Counted from the first letter of the stretch, positions 1 to 12,371 are shown. The stretch: 64,000 nucleotides of DNA from Cordia subcordata (GCA_028554755.1 JAPTOF010000003.1:9309501-9373500), one strand, 5' to 3'. The notes: generated from the sequence alone by a model not told the origin. Made by a program: numbers and translations.

Positions 1-1315
1 GCTAGCCTTTAGTTAAGCACCATTAATCGTCTATCACATTAGCCAGTCAAGTGCTAAAGCGCAAGTGCAAACATGTTTATGGCATGGCATTCGTGAATCG
101 ACATATCCAACTACTAAACAATAGACATGTTTATATTACACCAATTTAAGTAACAACAGCCGATATGTACGTAGTCGAAGCTAATCTTGTTATTAAGGCA
201 TGTAAACACATATATAGACATGTATGAATGCGCTACCCACTTCGTAGATTCATCATATAAATACATAGACATGCTCATGTAATGATTAGAACTGATTAAT
301 AGCAAATAAGCTTCAATATACATATGCTACTTTATTGAGACATATTATCAAACACTTAGACACATATGAAAATTATCCATTGAAACCCTAAGAACAAAGC
401 ATATATATATAAATCCATCAAATATCCATAACAATAATGTAATAAATCAAGCCAAAAAACAAGTGTTAATCAAGCCTAACATGATCTAATCAAACATAGA
501 GTAAACTAGGTCAGTTGTAGATAAAGAGTCTTCCTTTTCATCCTTAGCCATATTTTCATAATCCATGAGCAAATGCCCTATCTCCAAGTGTTTGATCCAC
601 CCAAGATGGTTGATTCCTGGTGTAGATGTGTGTGGGTGAGTGTGTGTGAGGTGGGTGAAAGTTAAGGTTTAATAGGCATGAAGTGGGTGTGTGAAGATTG
701 GGTGTTCAACCCCTTAATTTTGTTGAAAAAGTGCACTTTTATAGGCTTTTCTCCCATACAATTGGGGGCCTAGCTATGGGACTAGCCTAAGGGCGACCGC
801 TCAAAATGGGGGAGTTTTTGACTAGGCTGAGAGACAGGCCTAAAAGGGAGGTTGACCGGCCAAAATGGGAGAGTTTCTGACTAGGCCGGGGGACCGGCTC
901 AACTGGAGGACCCAACTAGGGGACCTAGCCTGTGCAAGGGAGGTCAATTGGCCTCTCCAGTTTGTGCCCAAATTTTTGCCGTTTTACACTCAGTTTTCTC
1001 TGTTTGCTTCGTGCTTCATCCAGTAGCTTCCAAAGTGCCTTTTCTTCATTTCTTTATCTTCAAAACTCCTCTAAACCTTGCTCCACATCCTAAGCATCAA
1101 CAATTAAGCTCTGATCATTAGTCCAAATCTCACCTAAAAGCATAAGAATAAGCACTTAGTGTAACATTTTTCTAATAAAATCAACTATGAACATTTATAT
1201 CCTCATATACACAACTATGATATAAATACCACACTAAGGCTATATAATAAGAACAAAATATCTCCAAGAACATAAGAAAATGCCCAAACAAACACACGCA
1301 AACCAAGACATATCA
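1..1315 (-). repeat. Gypsy LTR, truncated by window edge
   Basis: This is the last part of a long LTR cut off by the window start. Positions 1 to about 545 match 21890-22450, and 1100-1260 match the end of the gypsy LTR at 5710-5920. It ends in a CA dinucleotide (CATATCA) at 1315, directly against decayed copia gag sequence, so it belongs to an element that inserted into the copia. Comparison with the complete gypsy LTR, where the primer site shows the direction, puts this piece in - sense. Positions 780-960 hold a GC-rich patch with repeated GACCGG-type motifs. No coding sequence is supported. Confidence 0.7.
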
Positions 1316-4176
1316 ACCTCCCTCTCTAAAATGCTTATCAATCAAAGCAAGCCTACAAGGCAAGCTGCTTTGGGTGGAAGAGCATCCATCCAGTTGAATT
1401 TGAACTTAATAAAGCTAACCAAGAAGCTCCAAGTAGCTCAAGACATTGAAAAGCCCATGGGGAAATGTTTTAAGTGTGGTTTGGAGGGCCACTAGAAGAA
1501 AGCTTGCCCTACGAACGAGGCTTTAGGGCAAGTAGATATGCCTCAAGCTCTTTACATTAAAACTTGTTTAGTGGTTGATTATACTGATTCTTGGATAGAA
1601 GATTCTGGAGCCACAAACCACATCTACATTTCCATGCATGGGTTTCAGGCAATGCGAGAGCTTATTAGAGGTGAATTAGCCCTTCGTGTTGGCATTGGAG
1701 CGAAAGTTTACGCGGCTACAGTTGGAATAATTTATGTGAAATTTTCATCTAATAAGCAGTTAGTTTTGAAAAATATTTATTATGTTCCAGATTTTTGGAA
1801 AAAACCTAGTTTCTATTAGTTCTTTAATAATGTAAGGTTTTTTAGTTGGTTTCTATTATGGTGTTGATATCAATAGAAATGGACATATTATATCTATCGG
1901 TAAAATGTATGACAATTTGTTTCATTTATCTCCTATTTCAATTACAGCACTTAATATAGAGCAAACAGACAAACCACTTAAAAGGAAAGTTCCTCATACC
2001 AATAACACTTGCTTATAAAGCTTACACTTAAGACATGTTAGCCATAAACATATAAAGAGGCTATTCTAAGATAGATCTTTAGGTTCATTAGAACTCGAGG
2101 ATCCACCTTAATGTGAGTCATGCCTAAAAGGTAAGATAACCAAAAGGTCCTTTTCCTCTAAGGGAAAACGTGCCAAGGATGTATTGGAGTTGGTACATAC
2201 TGACATATGTAGTCCCACGAGCAAACCAGCTAAAGGAGGGTAGGAGTATTTCATCACACTTACTAATGAGTACTCAGGTATGGATGTATTTATCTAATGT
2301 GACACAAGTCTGAATCCTTTGAGAAATTCAAAGAGTTTAAGGCTGAGATAAAACAAAAGTTAGTCAAATGTATCAAAACCTTTAGGTCCCATTTGGTATT
2401 CTGGAATGGCCATTCCAATTTTCAGTTCTTGTTCTCTAGTTTGGTACAACAAATCATAGTTAGAAAGTCCGTTCCAAGAGAAAGTTGAAAAACTCGCTCC
2501 TTACCTTAAACCAAGGAATGGATTTCCCAGCTTAAGTGGGAAATATAAGAATTACAGTGGAAATCATAAAACAAATAACTTATCTTTCATTTTCTCTTTG
2601 GAAATTTGTGTAAAAAATCAAAAACTCAAAAAATTGAAAAATTAAAAAAATTAAAAATTAAAAATTAAAAAATTCAGATTCAAATTTTAGAAAAATACAT
2701 GTTTCTCACTTTATTTATTTTTTACTCTTTTCTAGCTATAAGATATGTATCTTTTTACTGATTAGTTAAAATTTCTCCCTTAATTATGACAAAATAGCAA
2801 ACATATCAAAATATAATATTAAAATTAAAAATGATAAAGTAAGTAGTGCTAAGTATTTATTGTCTATAAGAAGATTGACAAGATTATTTATATTTATATT
2901 AATATTGTAAAAACTATTAATCAAGTTTCTTTAGAATATTTTACTTCTACTCTTTTTGAATTGTTTGGCAATTTATTAATATCATTTAACTAGAACAATG
3001 ATTTTTTTTTCTAGTTTTTATGTTTCTCAAAATTTATAAATTTAGAGCATTTTGATCAATTAAATTGGTTTTAATTCTATTTCAACTTGTGAAGATGTTT
3101 TACCAAGCACATGAGAAAAAACCAAACATTCCATTCTGCCTTTTATTCTGTCTATGTCCAAACACGAGACAAAGAATAAGCATTCTAGGGGCATTCTTTC
3201 TCGAATTTTATTCTGTCTTGAATAACCATTCCTTTCCCAACTATTTCATCATACCAAATGGACCATTAGATCTGATAGAGGAGGTGAATACCTTCTTAGG
3301 TGAGTTCAGGGAATATCTTACATAATAAGGGATAGTGGCACAGTTAACTGCACCTGGCACTCCATAAAAGAATGGTGTAGCAGAAAAGAGAAACCATACA
3401 TTCCTAGACATGGTTAGATTAATGACAAGTCATCCATCATTGTGTATAGCTTTTTTAGGGGTATGCCCAAGATACAATAGCATGTATTTTGAATCTGGTA
3501 CCATTGAAGTTAGTACCTAGGAGTCGACATGAGATATGGATGGAACATAAACCCAGTTTGGGTCATTTATACATTTGGGGATGTCCAGCTTATATGCTAA
3601 ATAATAATTTTTTGAAACTAGAGCCAAGATCAAAATTATGCTACTTCATAGGTTATCCTAAAGGAACTACAGGTGAGATCTTTTATAACCTCCAAGAGTA
3701 GAAAGTGCTTATAAGCACACATGCCAAGTATATTAAGGAAGAAGTTATGATCCAGAAAACATTTATAGTAGAGAGTCTCTAGAGAAGATTATTCAAGAAT
3801 CTCCTAACATACCTGTGACTACTATGGATGAGAAAGAACAACAAATTACACCTATTGCACTGTAGTGGCAGAATTCCAAGACAACCTAATAGATACTGTG
3901 GAGAGTCTTTCCAGGCTACTTCAAAGAGACCAGGTTTAGGATCCCACATGTTACAACGAAGTAGTTACCGATGTGGATGCTAGTTACTGGCACAAGGCAA
4001 TGGAGTCCGAGATAGAGTCAATGTATTCTAACAATGTTTGGGATCTTGTAGAAGCACCTGAAAAGGTCAAACCCATAGGGTATAAGTAGATCTACAAGAG
4101 AAAAAGAGGACCTAGTGGAAAGGAAGAAACCTTCAAAGCAAGGTTGGTGGCAAAAAGATACACTCAGAAAGAAGGG
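1316..4176 (+). pseudogene. Ty1/copia element 1, gag to RT start (decayed)
   Basis: This is a decayed copia polyprotein. A gag zinc knuckle (CFKCGLEGH) lies near 1464-1492. A protease core with an SGATNHI motif is at 1600-1625. A pre-integrase zinc region follows at 1990-2150, then the integrase core, first part at 2180-2380 and second part (SDRGGEY-like) from 3268 to about 3700. The start of the reverse transcriptase region, with a YTQKEG-like motif, is at about 4140-4176. Stops and frameshifts break every domain. The body is interrupted by a MITE at 2385-3265 and by a gypsy element at 4177, and its sequence resumes at 12372. Its 5' LTR and the beginning of gag are lost to the gypsy LTR at 1-1315. 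It is closely parallel to the second copia copy at 17491-21258. Confidence 0.85.
2385..3265. mobile_element. PIF/Harbinger-type MITE in copia integrase
   Basis: The 881 bp insert interrupts the integrase reading KTFRSDRGGEY. Its ends are near-inverted repeats: the left begins GGTCCCATTTGGTAT and the right, read in reverse complement, begins TGGTCCATTTGGTAT. An ATTCC/GGAATGG inner repeat lies near each end. The trinucleotide TTA flanks both sides (2382-2384 and 3266-3268), the usual target duplication of PIF/Harbinger and Tourist elements. The interior is AT-rich and has no transposase. The same element sits at the same integrase position in the second copia copy. Confidence 0.75.
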
Positions 4177-5937
4177 TGATCATAAACCTTTATAAGTGTT
4201 ACCCGCAAACGAACGGGTCGCAGTAGTATAGCTTGTGCGAATGTGGGGTCGTGTCCATGGAGAGGCTATCTAAGTGTGGTTCTAATGTACAAGTGCATCT
4301 TACACTAGTTATGTGCTGTCCTGCCTACATCTTTTTTGGGTTTTTAGATTGATTGGATCTTTAATTTAAACCTAAACTGAGGGAAAAAAAACATGACTAA
4401 TAGGAATGGTGGAATAACCAAGCTATGGAAGTGAGGATCTAGAAAGTTTTAGGGGAACTTAGGGTTGATTTCTCCTTTGGAATGGATTTGGGTTCTTAAC
4501 TTTGTTTTGAGGTTATTGAAGGTTTGATTACTCTAATTGTGGGCTTAGATTACAAGACTTACTACATCTAACTATGGTGTAATCCCATCCCAAACCAGGC
4601 CCAATTAGAAGTATAGGTTTGTCCTAGCTAGCTATGGCTTTTGGGTCTAACTCCAAGTCCCTTCAGTGCTGATTAATACCTAATAAGGAGTCTAACCTTT
4701 TAGTTATGTTTCAAACTAGAGATTAAGTCCCGAGGCCAAGCAAGTGATAATGGTACCCTTTTAACCATGTTTCATGCTAGAGGTGATTACCTACTATATT
4801 AAAGGGATTAATAATATAATTAATCAACACAAATGCAGTTGCACGTAAGACTCATGCCATTAGCATGGATTAAGGCTAAGGTGAGGCCATTACTATTAGC
4901 ATCTAAGCACAAATTACACATGTAAACTCATAGAGGCATTTGATCAAACACCTTGACATGTTCAATTTTAAGCCATAGAAATGTAAGAACAAAGCATGTA
5001 TATACAACCATCAATATCTCAAAACAAGTGTTAAAATCCTTAATCCATTACAAAAATAGCAATCTTCCTTAATCTAGAGCTAATCTAACATATTATAGAT
5101 AAGAATAAAGAGAAGAATAGAGAGCTCCCTCGTTATCCTTGTTTACTCTTTGCAAATCTTGCTCCAAAACCCTCTAAATCCAAGCTTGTTTATGGATGAA
5201 ATTGATGTGGGATTTAGTGTGTGTGAGGTGGGTTTTAAGTGGATTTTGAGTTTTGGCAAGTAGGTGTGAGAAAAGGTTGGTGTGAAGTGTGTGTGATAGG
5301 TCTAAAGTCTTCTCTTCTTTTCTTTATAAAATCGGGCCCTATTTATAGATTTCTGCGCTAGGTCGACTGGCTCTGGAGGGGTAGTTAACTGGCATTTTCT
5401 AGTAGCTCTCTGGAGTGGCCGATCGACTTCTAGCATTTTCTGGTAGCCTTTTGGAGTGACTAGGTCGACCGGCTTGAAGGAGGAACTCGACTTGCAATTT
5501 TTGGTTGCTTTCTGGAGAGGCCGATTGACTTAGTCGGTCGACCGGCTTGAAGGAGGAACTCGACTTGCAATTTTTGGTTACTTTTTGGAGAGGCCGGTTG
5601 ACTTAGTCGGTCGACCGGCTTTTCTTCTAGGTCATCTAGCTGGCTTTTCTTCCTCCATTCTTTGTCTTTTGGCCTCCAATCTTCTCCCCGTGACCCGTGC
5701 ATCTTCCATCATCATCACCCATCAACGTCCAATCTTGATCTTAACCCAAAGTTCACCTAAAGCACAAAATTAAGCATTTAGTATAGCATTTGACTTAGAA
5801 ACTCAACTATGTACATTTGCTTATGCTCAAGCCTAACTCTAGTATATGTACTATATTAATGCATCTTCTAAGGCTCATAACACTTCTTAAACATAGGCAA
5901 TTAACAAAATAAACGCACACAAAAACACAACACATCA
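4177..5937 (-). repeat. Gypsy 3' LTR (1761 bp)
   Basis: This LTR starts TGATCATAAACC and ends AACACATCA, and pairs with 10737-12371. It is longer than its partner mainly because of a 73 bp tandem repeat at 5463-5623. Because the element reads on the - strand, this is its 3' LTR. Its coding-side neighbour (5938 onward) shows CCTTCTCCTT, a purine run on the - strand in the place expected for the polypurine tract. Confidence 0.85.
5463..5623. repeat. 73 bp tandem repeat within LTR
   Basis: Units begin at 5463, 5536 and 5609 (two full units and a 15 bp partial), each opening with the palindrome-containing GGTCGACCGGCTT. The spacing is exactly 73 bp. The partner LTR does not carry the doubled unit, so the duplication arose in this copy, or was lost in the other, after insertion. 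Confidence 0.85.
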
Positions 5938-7428
5938 ACAACCCTAAACCTTCTCCTTGCTTGTCCCCAAGCAAGCCCAGTCTCAAGTTTATTTCTAAAG
6001 CCAATGCAATAGATTGTCTAAAGGATTGACTTGTTACTGTGGTTAGCCTAAGAAGCATAAAGGGGGCATTCCTCTTGTGGAGAGATCATCAAGTCTCTTC
6101 AGATCCTCCCACTACTCATAAAGGGTCTCGAACCTCGTGAGAAATTCCCTGAGTAGCCAAACCACCACAAGCCTAAGATTCCAACGCACGCACTCGAGAT
6201 GTTGACATTTCGTGCCCCCTCAACTAACATGGCCTCCCCAACATGTACAAAGCCTCAAAGACGAGAAGAGAAAGAATATACATAAACAATGGCTTATAAA
6301 AAGCCTTATTCACATATCTGCATAGAAGATAGCTTGTGCTAAGTTGACGTCGTGTCACTTATGCACTTGTTCACAAAACTTTTTGGTACCTTTGGCCTTT
6401 TCTCTTTTTCACTTTTTTTAATATATTTGCACCTTTTTGCCTTTTTCAAATTTTTTTGAGTTTGTCATGCTTTGCATTGTATTCTCACAAAAAGAAAAGA
6501 AAAAGAATGGCTTTAGCATAACAAAAGGAACCAATCAAGGAAGGGGCACTCATATCAACAACCCTTTTTCAACACTCTTTCCTACCAAGCTATGGGGTGG
6601 CTACAAGGGTCATTCTTGAAGGTCCTTACTCCCCACAACTTTCAAGGGCATCCCTTCTAAGACTCAGTTTTCAATCCACTCTATTCACTTCCCCATAATG
6701 CAACTCATATTCGCCAATCAATTGAATCAATCACAATAGCGAATACAGTGATCAACCAAGAAATAAACAACTTTACATGCATCAAAATTTGAAAAATTTT
6801 CACCATTTTAAAGCACATGATGCAATATACCCTAATCAAAGCATAAAACAATAAAACCAAACCCTTTTACCCCCAAACCTAAACTTTGCTTGTCCTTAAG
6901 CAAATAAAATAAGGTGACACAATAAGCAATTAGGCATCAAAAAGCACATAAGGGTGGTGGGACGGGGTAGATAAGAGGAGACAAGTAGAGGGTGGATAAA
7001 TACAACCTTGTGTAGCATTAAGCCACGCATGCCATGTTTTGATGATTGTGTCCATTAACTTCCTTTGCACCCAATTTCCACTCAACTCAAAAGATTTACA
7101 AAGGAAATCAATAAACACAACATTAAAAGCTCAATATGGAAAGTGTAAATGACAAGAATTTATGTACAAAAAGCAATAGACATAAGGGAAATGAAAATGA
7201 AAAGAAAAGAAATGAAAAACAAAATGTGCTAAGAAAAACAAAAGTAAAGAACTCATTAATCAAACTATAACTATCAAAATATCTAGGGTGTCTCCTAGTA
7301 GTGCTAGATTTTACGCCCCTAGCTGAGTGGTAATATTAGGGCTAGTGGTTCTTAAAATCCTTGGACACGTACTTCCAAATAAGCAAATTAGCACAGGAAA
7401 AAGCAAATGGATGTAACACATGAAAAAT
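5938..7428 (-). other. Gypsy 3' non-coding internal region
   Basis: This is about 1.5 kb between the last ORF and the 3' LTR, with no supported coding sequence. A purine-rich tract lies at 5949-5958 (- strand AAGGAGAAGG), and a GGGGACAAGCAAGG-type motif just upstream of it. A second copy of the same arrangement (AAGGACAAGCAAAG followed by a G run) is at about 6870-6905. GGGGACAAGCAAAG is a common motif before the polypurine tract of plant gypsy elements, so the region may hold an internal duplication of the 3' terminus. Confidence 0.6.
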
Positions 7429-7950
7429 TCAATCAACACCATGCATTCGACGCCTTGAAGATCTAAACTCACGCCCTAAGAATGTGTACCCAAGATCATG
7501 CTGGGCATCCTTAGATAAACGAAATGGATCAAAAAATGTGCATCTCACAGGGTAGGTTGTAACAAATGATGCAACAACACATTCTTCTATGCCTAGGTCA
7601 AACACTCGAATCTCTTCTCTCAAACTTAACTCACTAGTAGCTAACCTAAACTCTAGCAGAATCCAGGGAGAAAATGAAGCATTATCCTTTATATAATCGA
7701 GAACAATGGGCACAGATGAGGACTCTGGTGAAAGCTCAGTACTACTCTCAACTAAGGAAGGATCTATGGCAACGGTCTTACGAGATCTAAGAGTAGATGA
7801 GAGAATGAAAGAGGTATTCAATTCAAAAAGAGAAATGCCAGAGTTAATCAGAGCAATATTATCATCAAGCTCACCAATATCACTCGGGGCTAAGAGTAAA
7901 TCGAAGGACTTCTCAACACGGGAATTAAGAGTATCTACTAAGGAAAGCAT
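7429..7950 (-). CDS. Gypsy ORF after protease, unknown function
   Basis: This is a 173-codon open frame. It follows the protease frame with one stop between them, and probably was once continuous with it. Its beginning (LSLVDTLNSRVEKSFDLLLAP) continues an acidic, serine-rich linker. It then gives a mixed hydrophobic sequence and ends in a basic stretch (REFRSSRRRMHG). It occupies the place where reverse transcriptase normally follows protease, but I see none of the RT motifs in it. Staying open this long in a decayed element is notable, but it could also be chance. I do not recognise the domain. Confidence 0.45.
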   Translation of the reverse strand: MLSLVDTLNSRVEKSFDLLLAPSDIGELDDNIALINSGISLFELNTSFILSSTLRSRKTVAIDPSLVESSTELSPESSSVPIVLDYIKDNASFSPWILLEFRLATSELSLREEIRVFDLGIEECVVASFVTTYPVRCTFFDPFRLSKDAQHDLGYTFLGREFRSSRRRMHGVD

Positions 7951-7956
7951 ATCAGT

Positions 7957-8586
7957 CTATAAGTGAGTCTCACTAAAAGCCTCTAAATTTAATTGCTTGA
8001 TGATCGTGTCAAGCTCAGCTCTATCTTCTGAAGACAAGAAAGAATCATGGGAATCATCATCACTAGAAGCAACAGACTCTATGAAGAAATCATTCTCCTC
8101 ATCACCTGCTCTATCCTTGATGGCAGACTCAGCACCCCTAACCTTTGCCTTCAAATTCCCAAATGTGAACTCAATGATCCCTATCTTACAATGAATCACT
8201 ACATTGGTAGTCGCTAAAAATGGTCTCCCCAAAAAGACAGGTGTAATAATCCTAGTGTTATGACATAGATGTATGTCTAGAGCAATAAAATCCACAGGAT
8301 AGTAAAATTCTCCAACTTTAATTGGGACATCTTCAACTATCCCTCGAGGTCTTCTCTCACTCCCATCAGCCAACTGTAAAACCACACTGGTGGGCTTCAA
8401 CGCCCCCAGACCTAAATGTTTATACACCAAAAAAGGAATAAGATTGACACTAGAACCTAAATCAAGCAAGGCATGGGCTACCGGGTGATTATTAATAGCA
8501 TAAGAGATGGTAAAGGCTCCAAGATCCCTAAGCTTAGGTGGAACACCTGTGCTGCAAATGCTACTAACCCTCTCCGTAAGTTTCAC
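7957..8586 (-). CDS. Gypsy retropepsin-like protease (degraded)
   Basis: This 209-codon frame carries a typical plant gypsy aspartic protease: a LLDLGSSVNLIP active-site segment near residues 40-50 (the usual DTGAS is DLGSS here), a GLGALKPTSVVLQLADGS stretch, and the flap and core ending in FLGRPFLATTNVVI. An acidic tail (GDEENDFF, SSDDDSHDS) follows. The protease would mature the Gag polyprotein in the virus-like particle. The active-site Thr is replaced by Leu, so activity is doubtful. The start codon shown is only the first Met in an open frame; the true upstream link to gag is broken. Confidence 0.8.
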   Translation of the reverse strand: MKLTERVSSICSTGVPPKLRDLGAFTISYAINNHPVAHALLDLGSSVNLIPFLVYKHLGLGALKPTSVVLQLADGSERRPRGIVEDVPIKVGEFYYPVDFIALDIHLCHNTRIITPVFLGRPFLATTNVVIHCKIGIIEFTFGNLKAKVRGAESAIKDRAGDEENDFFIESVASSDDDSHDSFLSSEDRAELDTIIKQLNLEAFSETHL

Positions 8587-9752
8587 CTTCTTAGGTAAGC
8601 GGGTGGTCTGCCTCTTCCTAATGCATAAATCTCTAAAGAATTTGGCATAAGCTGGTATCTTCTTAATGGCCTCAACTAAAGGTAAAGTGACATTAATATC
8701 CTTAAGAGGCTCTAAAATCCTTAATTCTTTATCATCCTCAACTTTTTTAGACCTCTCTAATGCTAAGGGAAAAGGAACTTTAGGAGTAACATCATGAGAT
8801 TCAACAATCTGTTTCCCTTCTTTACATGGCTAATCAATACTCATCTCAAAGTGATTTCTCTCTTTCTCTTTAGAATCTCTAGTGTTCTCCTTAGGTACAC
8901 TAGTCTCTTCATCAACACACGTAGTTGCAGGCCTAGCTCTACTCATGGACTCTTCCACTTGATTATCAATAACCCTACCATTTCTAAAGGTCTTAACGGC
9001 CTTAGCCTATGCAAAATCACTTGAAGAAGGGCTTAAAGTACTACACGAATCTCTAGGATTCAGTTCAGAATAAATAGGTAGCTTTCCTAGGTCTATATAG
9101 CAAACTTGTTCAGCAAGATGTCCTACTTGGCTCTCTAACTCCCCAATAGTACTCTGAAGCATCTGCTTTTGGGACTTTATCATCTGTTGCTAAACCTACA
9201 TCATCCCAGTGAGTAAGTCTATCCTATGGTCAGCTACAGGCTGGATAAGTGGAGTATAATAGACGGGAGTAGATTGGAATGACTGCTGTAACAAACTGGG
9301 ATACCTAGGCTCAAAAACTGCTTGATAAAACCCTAGAGGACTAGGAAGTGATGGACTAGGATTCTGGAATGAGTAAGAAGAATTTGTGTTGTTATGAGAC
9401 TACACTATCCTGGAATGATCATGCCACTCGAGTTCGGGGCACGAGAAGAAGTGGATAAACGACCTTGATTAGCAAGAACATGTTTTTGTATAAACTTAGG
9501 GAACTGTGGGGTGATAGGGCAAGCTATGGTGGTATGGCTAGACTCGAAGCACAAAGCTTATACCTCTACAAGACTAGTAGGATGAGAAAAAGATGCGCTA
9601 GGAGTAGATATAGTGCCTAAAGACATAAACTAGTCAAACTTCCTTGTGAGAGCTCTTACCTTAGTAGCTAAATCATAATTCAAGTCAACCCTGAACAAAC
9701 AACTAAGAGTAGAATTCCTAGTTCCCTTCCCTACTCTCTCAAAATTAGCATT

Positions 9753-10403
9753 CTAGAATAAGTCCTCCGCTATAACCTTTAGTTTTGACCAAGCCTTCTT
9801 GGGTGTCAAATCTAAGAACCCTCCATCACTCGAAGCATTGACCATTAGTCTATAAGGTGAAATCAAGCCTAAGTAGAAAAACTGGAGCAATTCATGTAAA
9901 TCATATATATGATATGGGCATTGATGACAAAACTCATTGAATCTCTCCCAAGTCTTATAAAGGGGCTCTAATTCTTGTTGTGCAAATGTCATGATCTCTG
10001 CCCTAAGAGTGGTTGTCCTAGCTATTGGGAAAAATCTATTAAGGAACTTAACTTGAAGCTTATCCTAGCTAATGATAGACTCATGAGGTAAAGACTTGAA
10101 CCATTGCCTTGCTTTATCCTTTAAAGAGAAAGGGAACAATCTAAGCCTAACATTCTCGAAAAAGACATCCGTAAAATGAATGGTAGAGCATATCTGAAGA
10201 AATGCACCTATATGCGCATGGGGATTCTTATTATTTTGGCCATAGAATGATGGAAGCATTTGCAAGGTCTTGGGCCTAATCTTAAAGGCTACATCTCTTA
10301 AGGTCAGTAGTTGAATAGGCATGGAAGGTTGATAAGTGTCGAGCTCAGAATATTGCCTTAAGGTCTTGGCTCTAGGAGAAGGATTGGGATTAGGATTAGC
10401 CAT
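9753..10403 (-). pseudogene. Gypsy gag (capsid region), one or more nonsense breaks
   Basis: The start at 10403 opens with MANPNPNPSP and runs into a retrotransposon Gag domain: FYGQNNKNPHAHIGAFLQIC, then FPFSLKDKARQWFKSLP. The open frame stops at 10065, where the Trp expected in plant gypsy Gag is TAG, and homology continues through TFAQQELEPLYKTWERFNEF to about 9753. Gag would form the particle shell that packages element RNA. Positions 8587-9752 look like the decayed Gag tail and linker; I see no clear zinc knuckle there. Confidence 0.8.
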
Positions 10404-10712
10404 CTATTCAAGAATGCAAAGTAACTTAATTCTCCTTCCACACTTCAACCCTCGAAACTTCAATTCAATAAGCAACTACTTACCACAAACACCTAAATCC
10501 TGAAAAAAATGTAAAAGAAAACACAAACACAAGAAGTAAACTAAACTGGCAATCTCAAAATAACACAAGAAGTAACTAAACTGGCAATCTTAAAATAAGT
10601 AAAAAAACACACATAATGAAAATAAGTATGTACATGATAAACAGACAAGAAATGTATATACAACACGTGACTAATGAAAACACATAAAAACAAAGAAACC
10701 AACAACTGTGCC

Positions 10713-10730
10713 TCCTCAGCAACGGTGCCA
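10713..10730 (-). promoter_or_regulatory. tRNA-Asp-type primer binding site
   Basis: Read on the - strand this gives TGGCACCGTTGCTGAGGA, a few bases from the LTR edge at 10737. It differs from TGGCGCCGTTGCCGGGGA, the complement of the plant tRNA-Asp 3' end, at three positions, all transitions of the C-to-T or G-to-A kind. It fixes the orientation of the element and identifies 10737-12371 as its 5' LTR. Confidence 0.8.
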
Positions 10731-10736
10731 AAAACT

Positions 10737-12371
10737 TGATCATAAACCTTTAAGAGTGTTACCCACAAGTGCACAGGTCGCAGTAGTATAGCATGTGTGA
10801 GTACGGGGTTGCGTCCAGTAGGAGGCTATCGAAGTGTGGTTCTAATGTAAAAGTGCGTCTTACACTAGCTACGTGTGGTCCTACATATACTTTTTTGGGT
10901 TTTTGGATTGATTGGAGCTCTAATTTAAACCTAAACTAAGGGAAAATAAACTTGACTAATGGAAATGGTGGAATAAACAAGCTATGGAAGTGAGGATTTA
11001 CAAAATTTTAGGAGAACTTAGGGGTGATTGCTCCTTTGGAATGAATTTGGGTTCTTAACTTTGTTTTGAGGTTATTGATGGTTTGATTACTCTAATTGTG
11101 GTCATAGATTACTAGACTTACCACATCTAACTATTGGTACAATCCTATACCTAACCGGATCCAATTAGAAGTATAGGTTTGTCCTAACTAGCTATGGCTT
11201 TTGGGTCTAGCTCCAAGTCCATTCGGTGCTGATTAATGACCTAATAAGGAGTCTAACCTTTTAGTTACGTTTCAAACTAGAGATTAAGTCCTCGAGGTCA
11301 AGGAAGTGATAGTGGTACCCTTTTAACCATGTTTCATGCTAAAGGTGATTACCTACTATATTAAAGGGATTAATAATGTAATTAATCAACACAAATGTAG
11401 TTGCAAGTAGGACTCATGCCATTAGCATGGATTAAGGCTAAGGTGAGGCTATTACTATTAGCATCTAAGCACAAATTACATATGAAAACTAATAGAGGCA
11501 TCTGATCAAACACGTTGACATGTTCAATTTTAACCCATAGAAACGTAAGAACAAAGCATGTATATACAACCATCAATATCTCAAAACAAGTATTAAAATC
11601 CTTAATCCATTATAAAAATAGCAATCCTCCTTAATCTAGAGCTAATCTAACATATTATAGACAAGAATAAAGAGAAGAATATAGAGCTCCCTCATTATCC
11701 TTGTTTACTCTTTGCAAATCTTGCTCCAAAACCCTCTAATCCAAGCTTGTTTATAGATGGAATTGATGTGGAATTAAGTCTGTGAGGTGGGTTTTAAATG
11801 GATTTTGATTTTTGGCAAGTGGGTGTTAGAAAAGGCTAGTGTGAAGTGTGTGTGATGGGTCTAAAGTCTTTTCCCCTTTTGTCTATAAAATTGGGCCCTA
11901 TTTATAGATTTTCGCGCAATGCCGGTCGACTTGCTTTGAAGGGGTAGTCGACTGGCATTTTTTAGTAGCTCTTTGGAGTGGCCAAGGAGGAACTCAAGCA
12001 GCAATTTTTTGGTTGCTTTCTGGAACGGCCGGTCAACTAGTCAGTCGACTGGCTTTTCTTCTAGGTCATTCGACTGATTTTTTGTCCTCCATTCTTTGCT
12101 TTTTTGGTCTCCAATCTTCTTCCCTCAACCCGTGCATCTTTCATCTTCATCACCTATCAACGTCCAATCTCGATCTTTGCTTGAAGTTCACCTAAAGCAC
12201 AAAATTAAGCATTTAGTATAGAATTTGACTTAGAAACTCAACTATGTACATTTGCTTATGCTCAAACCTAACTCTAGTATATGTACTATACTAATGCATC
12301 TTCTAAGGCTCAAAACACCTTTTAAACATAGGCAATTAACAACATAAACACATAAAAAACACAACACATCA
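10737..12371 (-). repeat. Gypsy 5' LTR (1635 bp)
   Basis: This is the partner of 4177-5937, with the same ends and mostly collinear sequence, adjacent to the primer binding site at 10713-10730. Its outer end abuts AAGGATCGAC, where the interrupted copia coding sequence resumes. Confidence 0.85.

Larger units (their letters stand above)
4177..12371 (-). mobile_element. Non-autonomous gypsy element, full length
   Basis: Two LTRs (4177-5937 and 10737-12371) both begin TGATCATAAACC and end ACACATCA on the + strand. Gag, protease and the primer site all read on the - strand. The flanks are AAGGG on the left and AAGGA on the right, a 5 bp target duplication with one base lost or changed; joining the flanks restores the copia reading KEGIDYEE. 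The internal region is only about 4.8 kb. It contains gag, an aspartic protease and an extra ORF, but I find no YLDD/YVDD reverse transcriptase, RNase H or integrase motif, so it must have relied on enzymes from a relative. The tRNA-Asp primer site and the LTR style suggest an Athila/Tat-like lineage. Confidence 0.85.
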
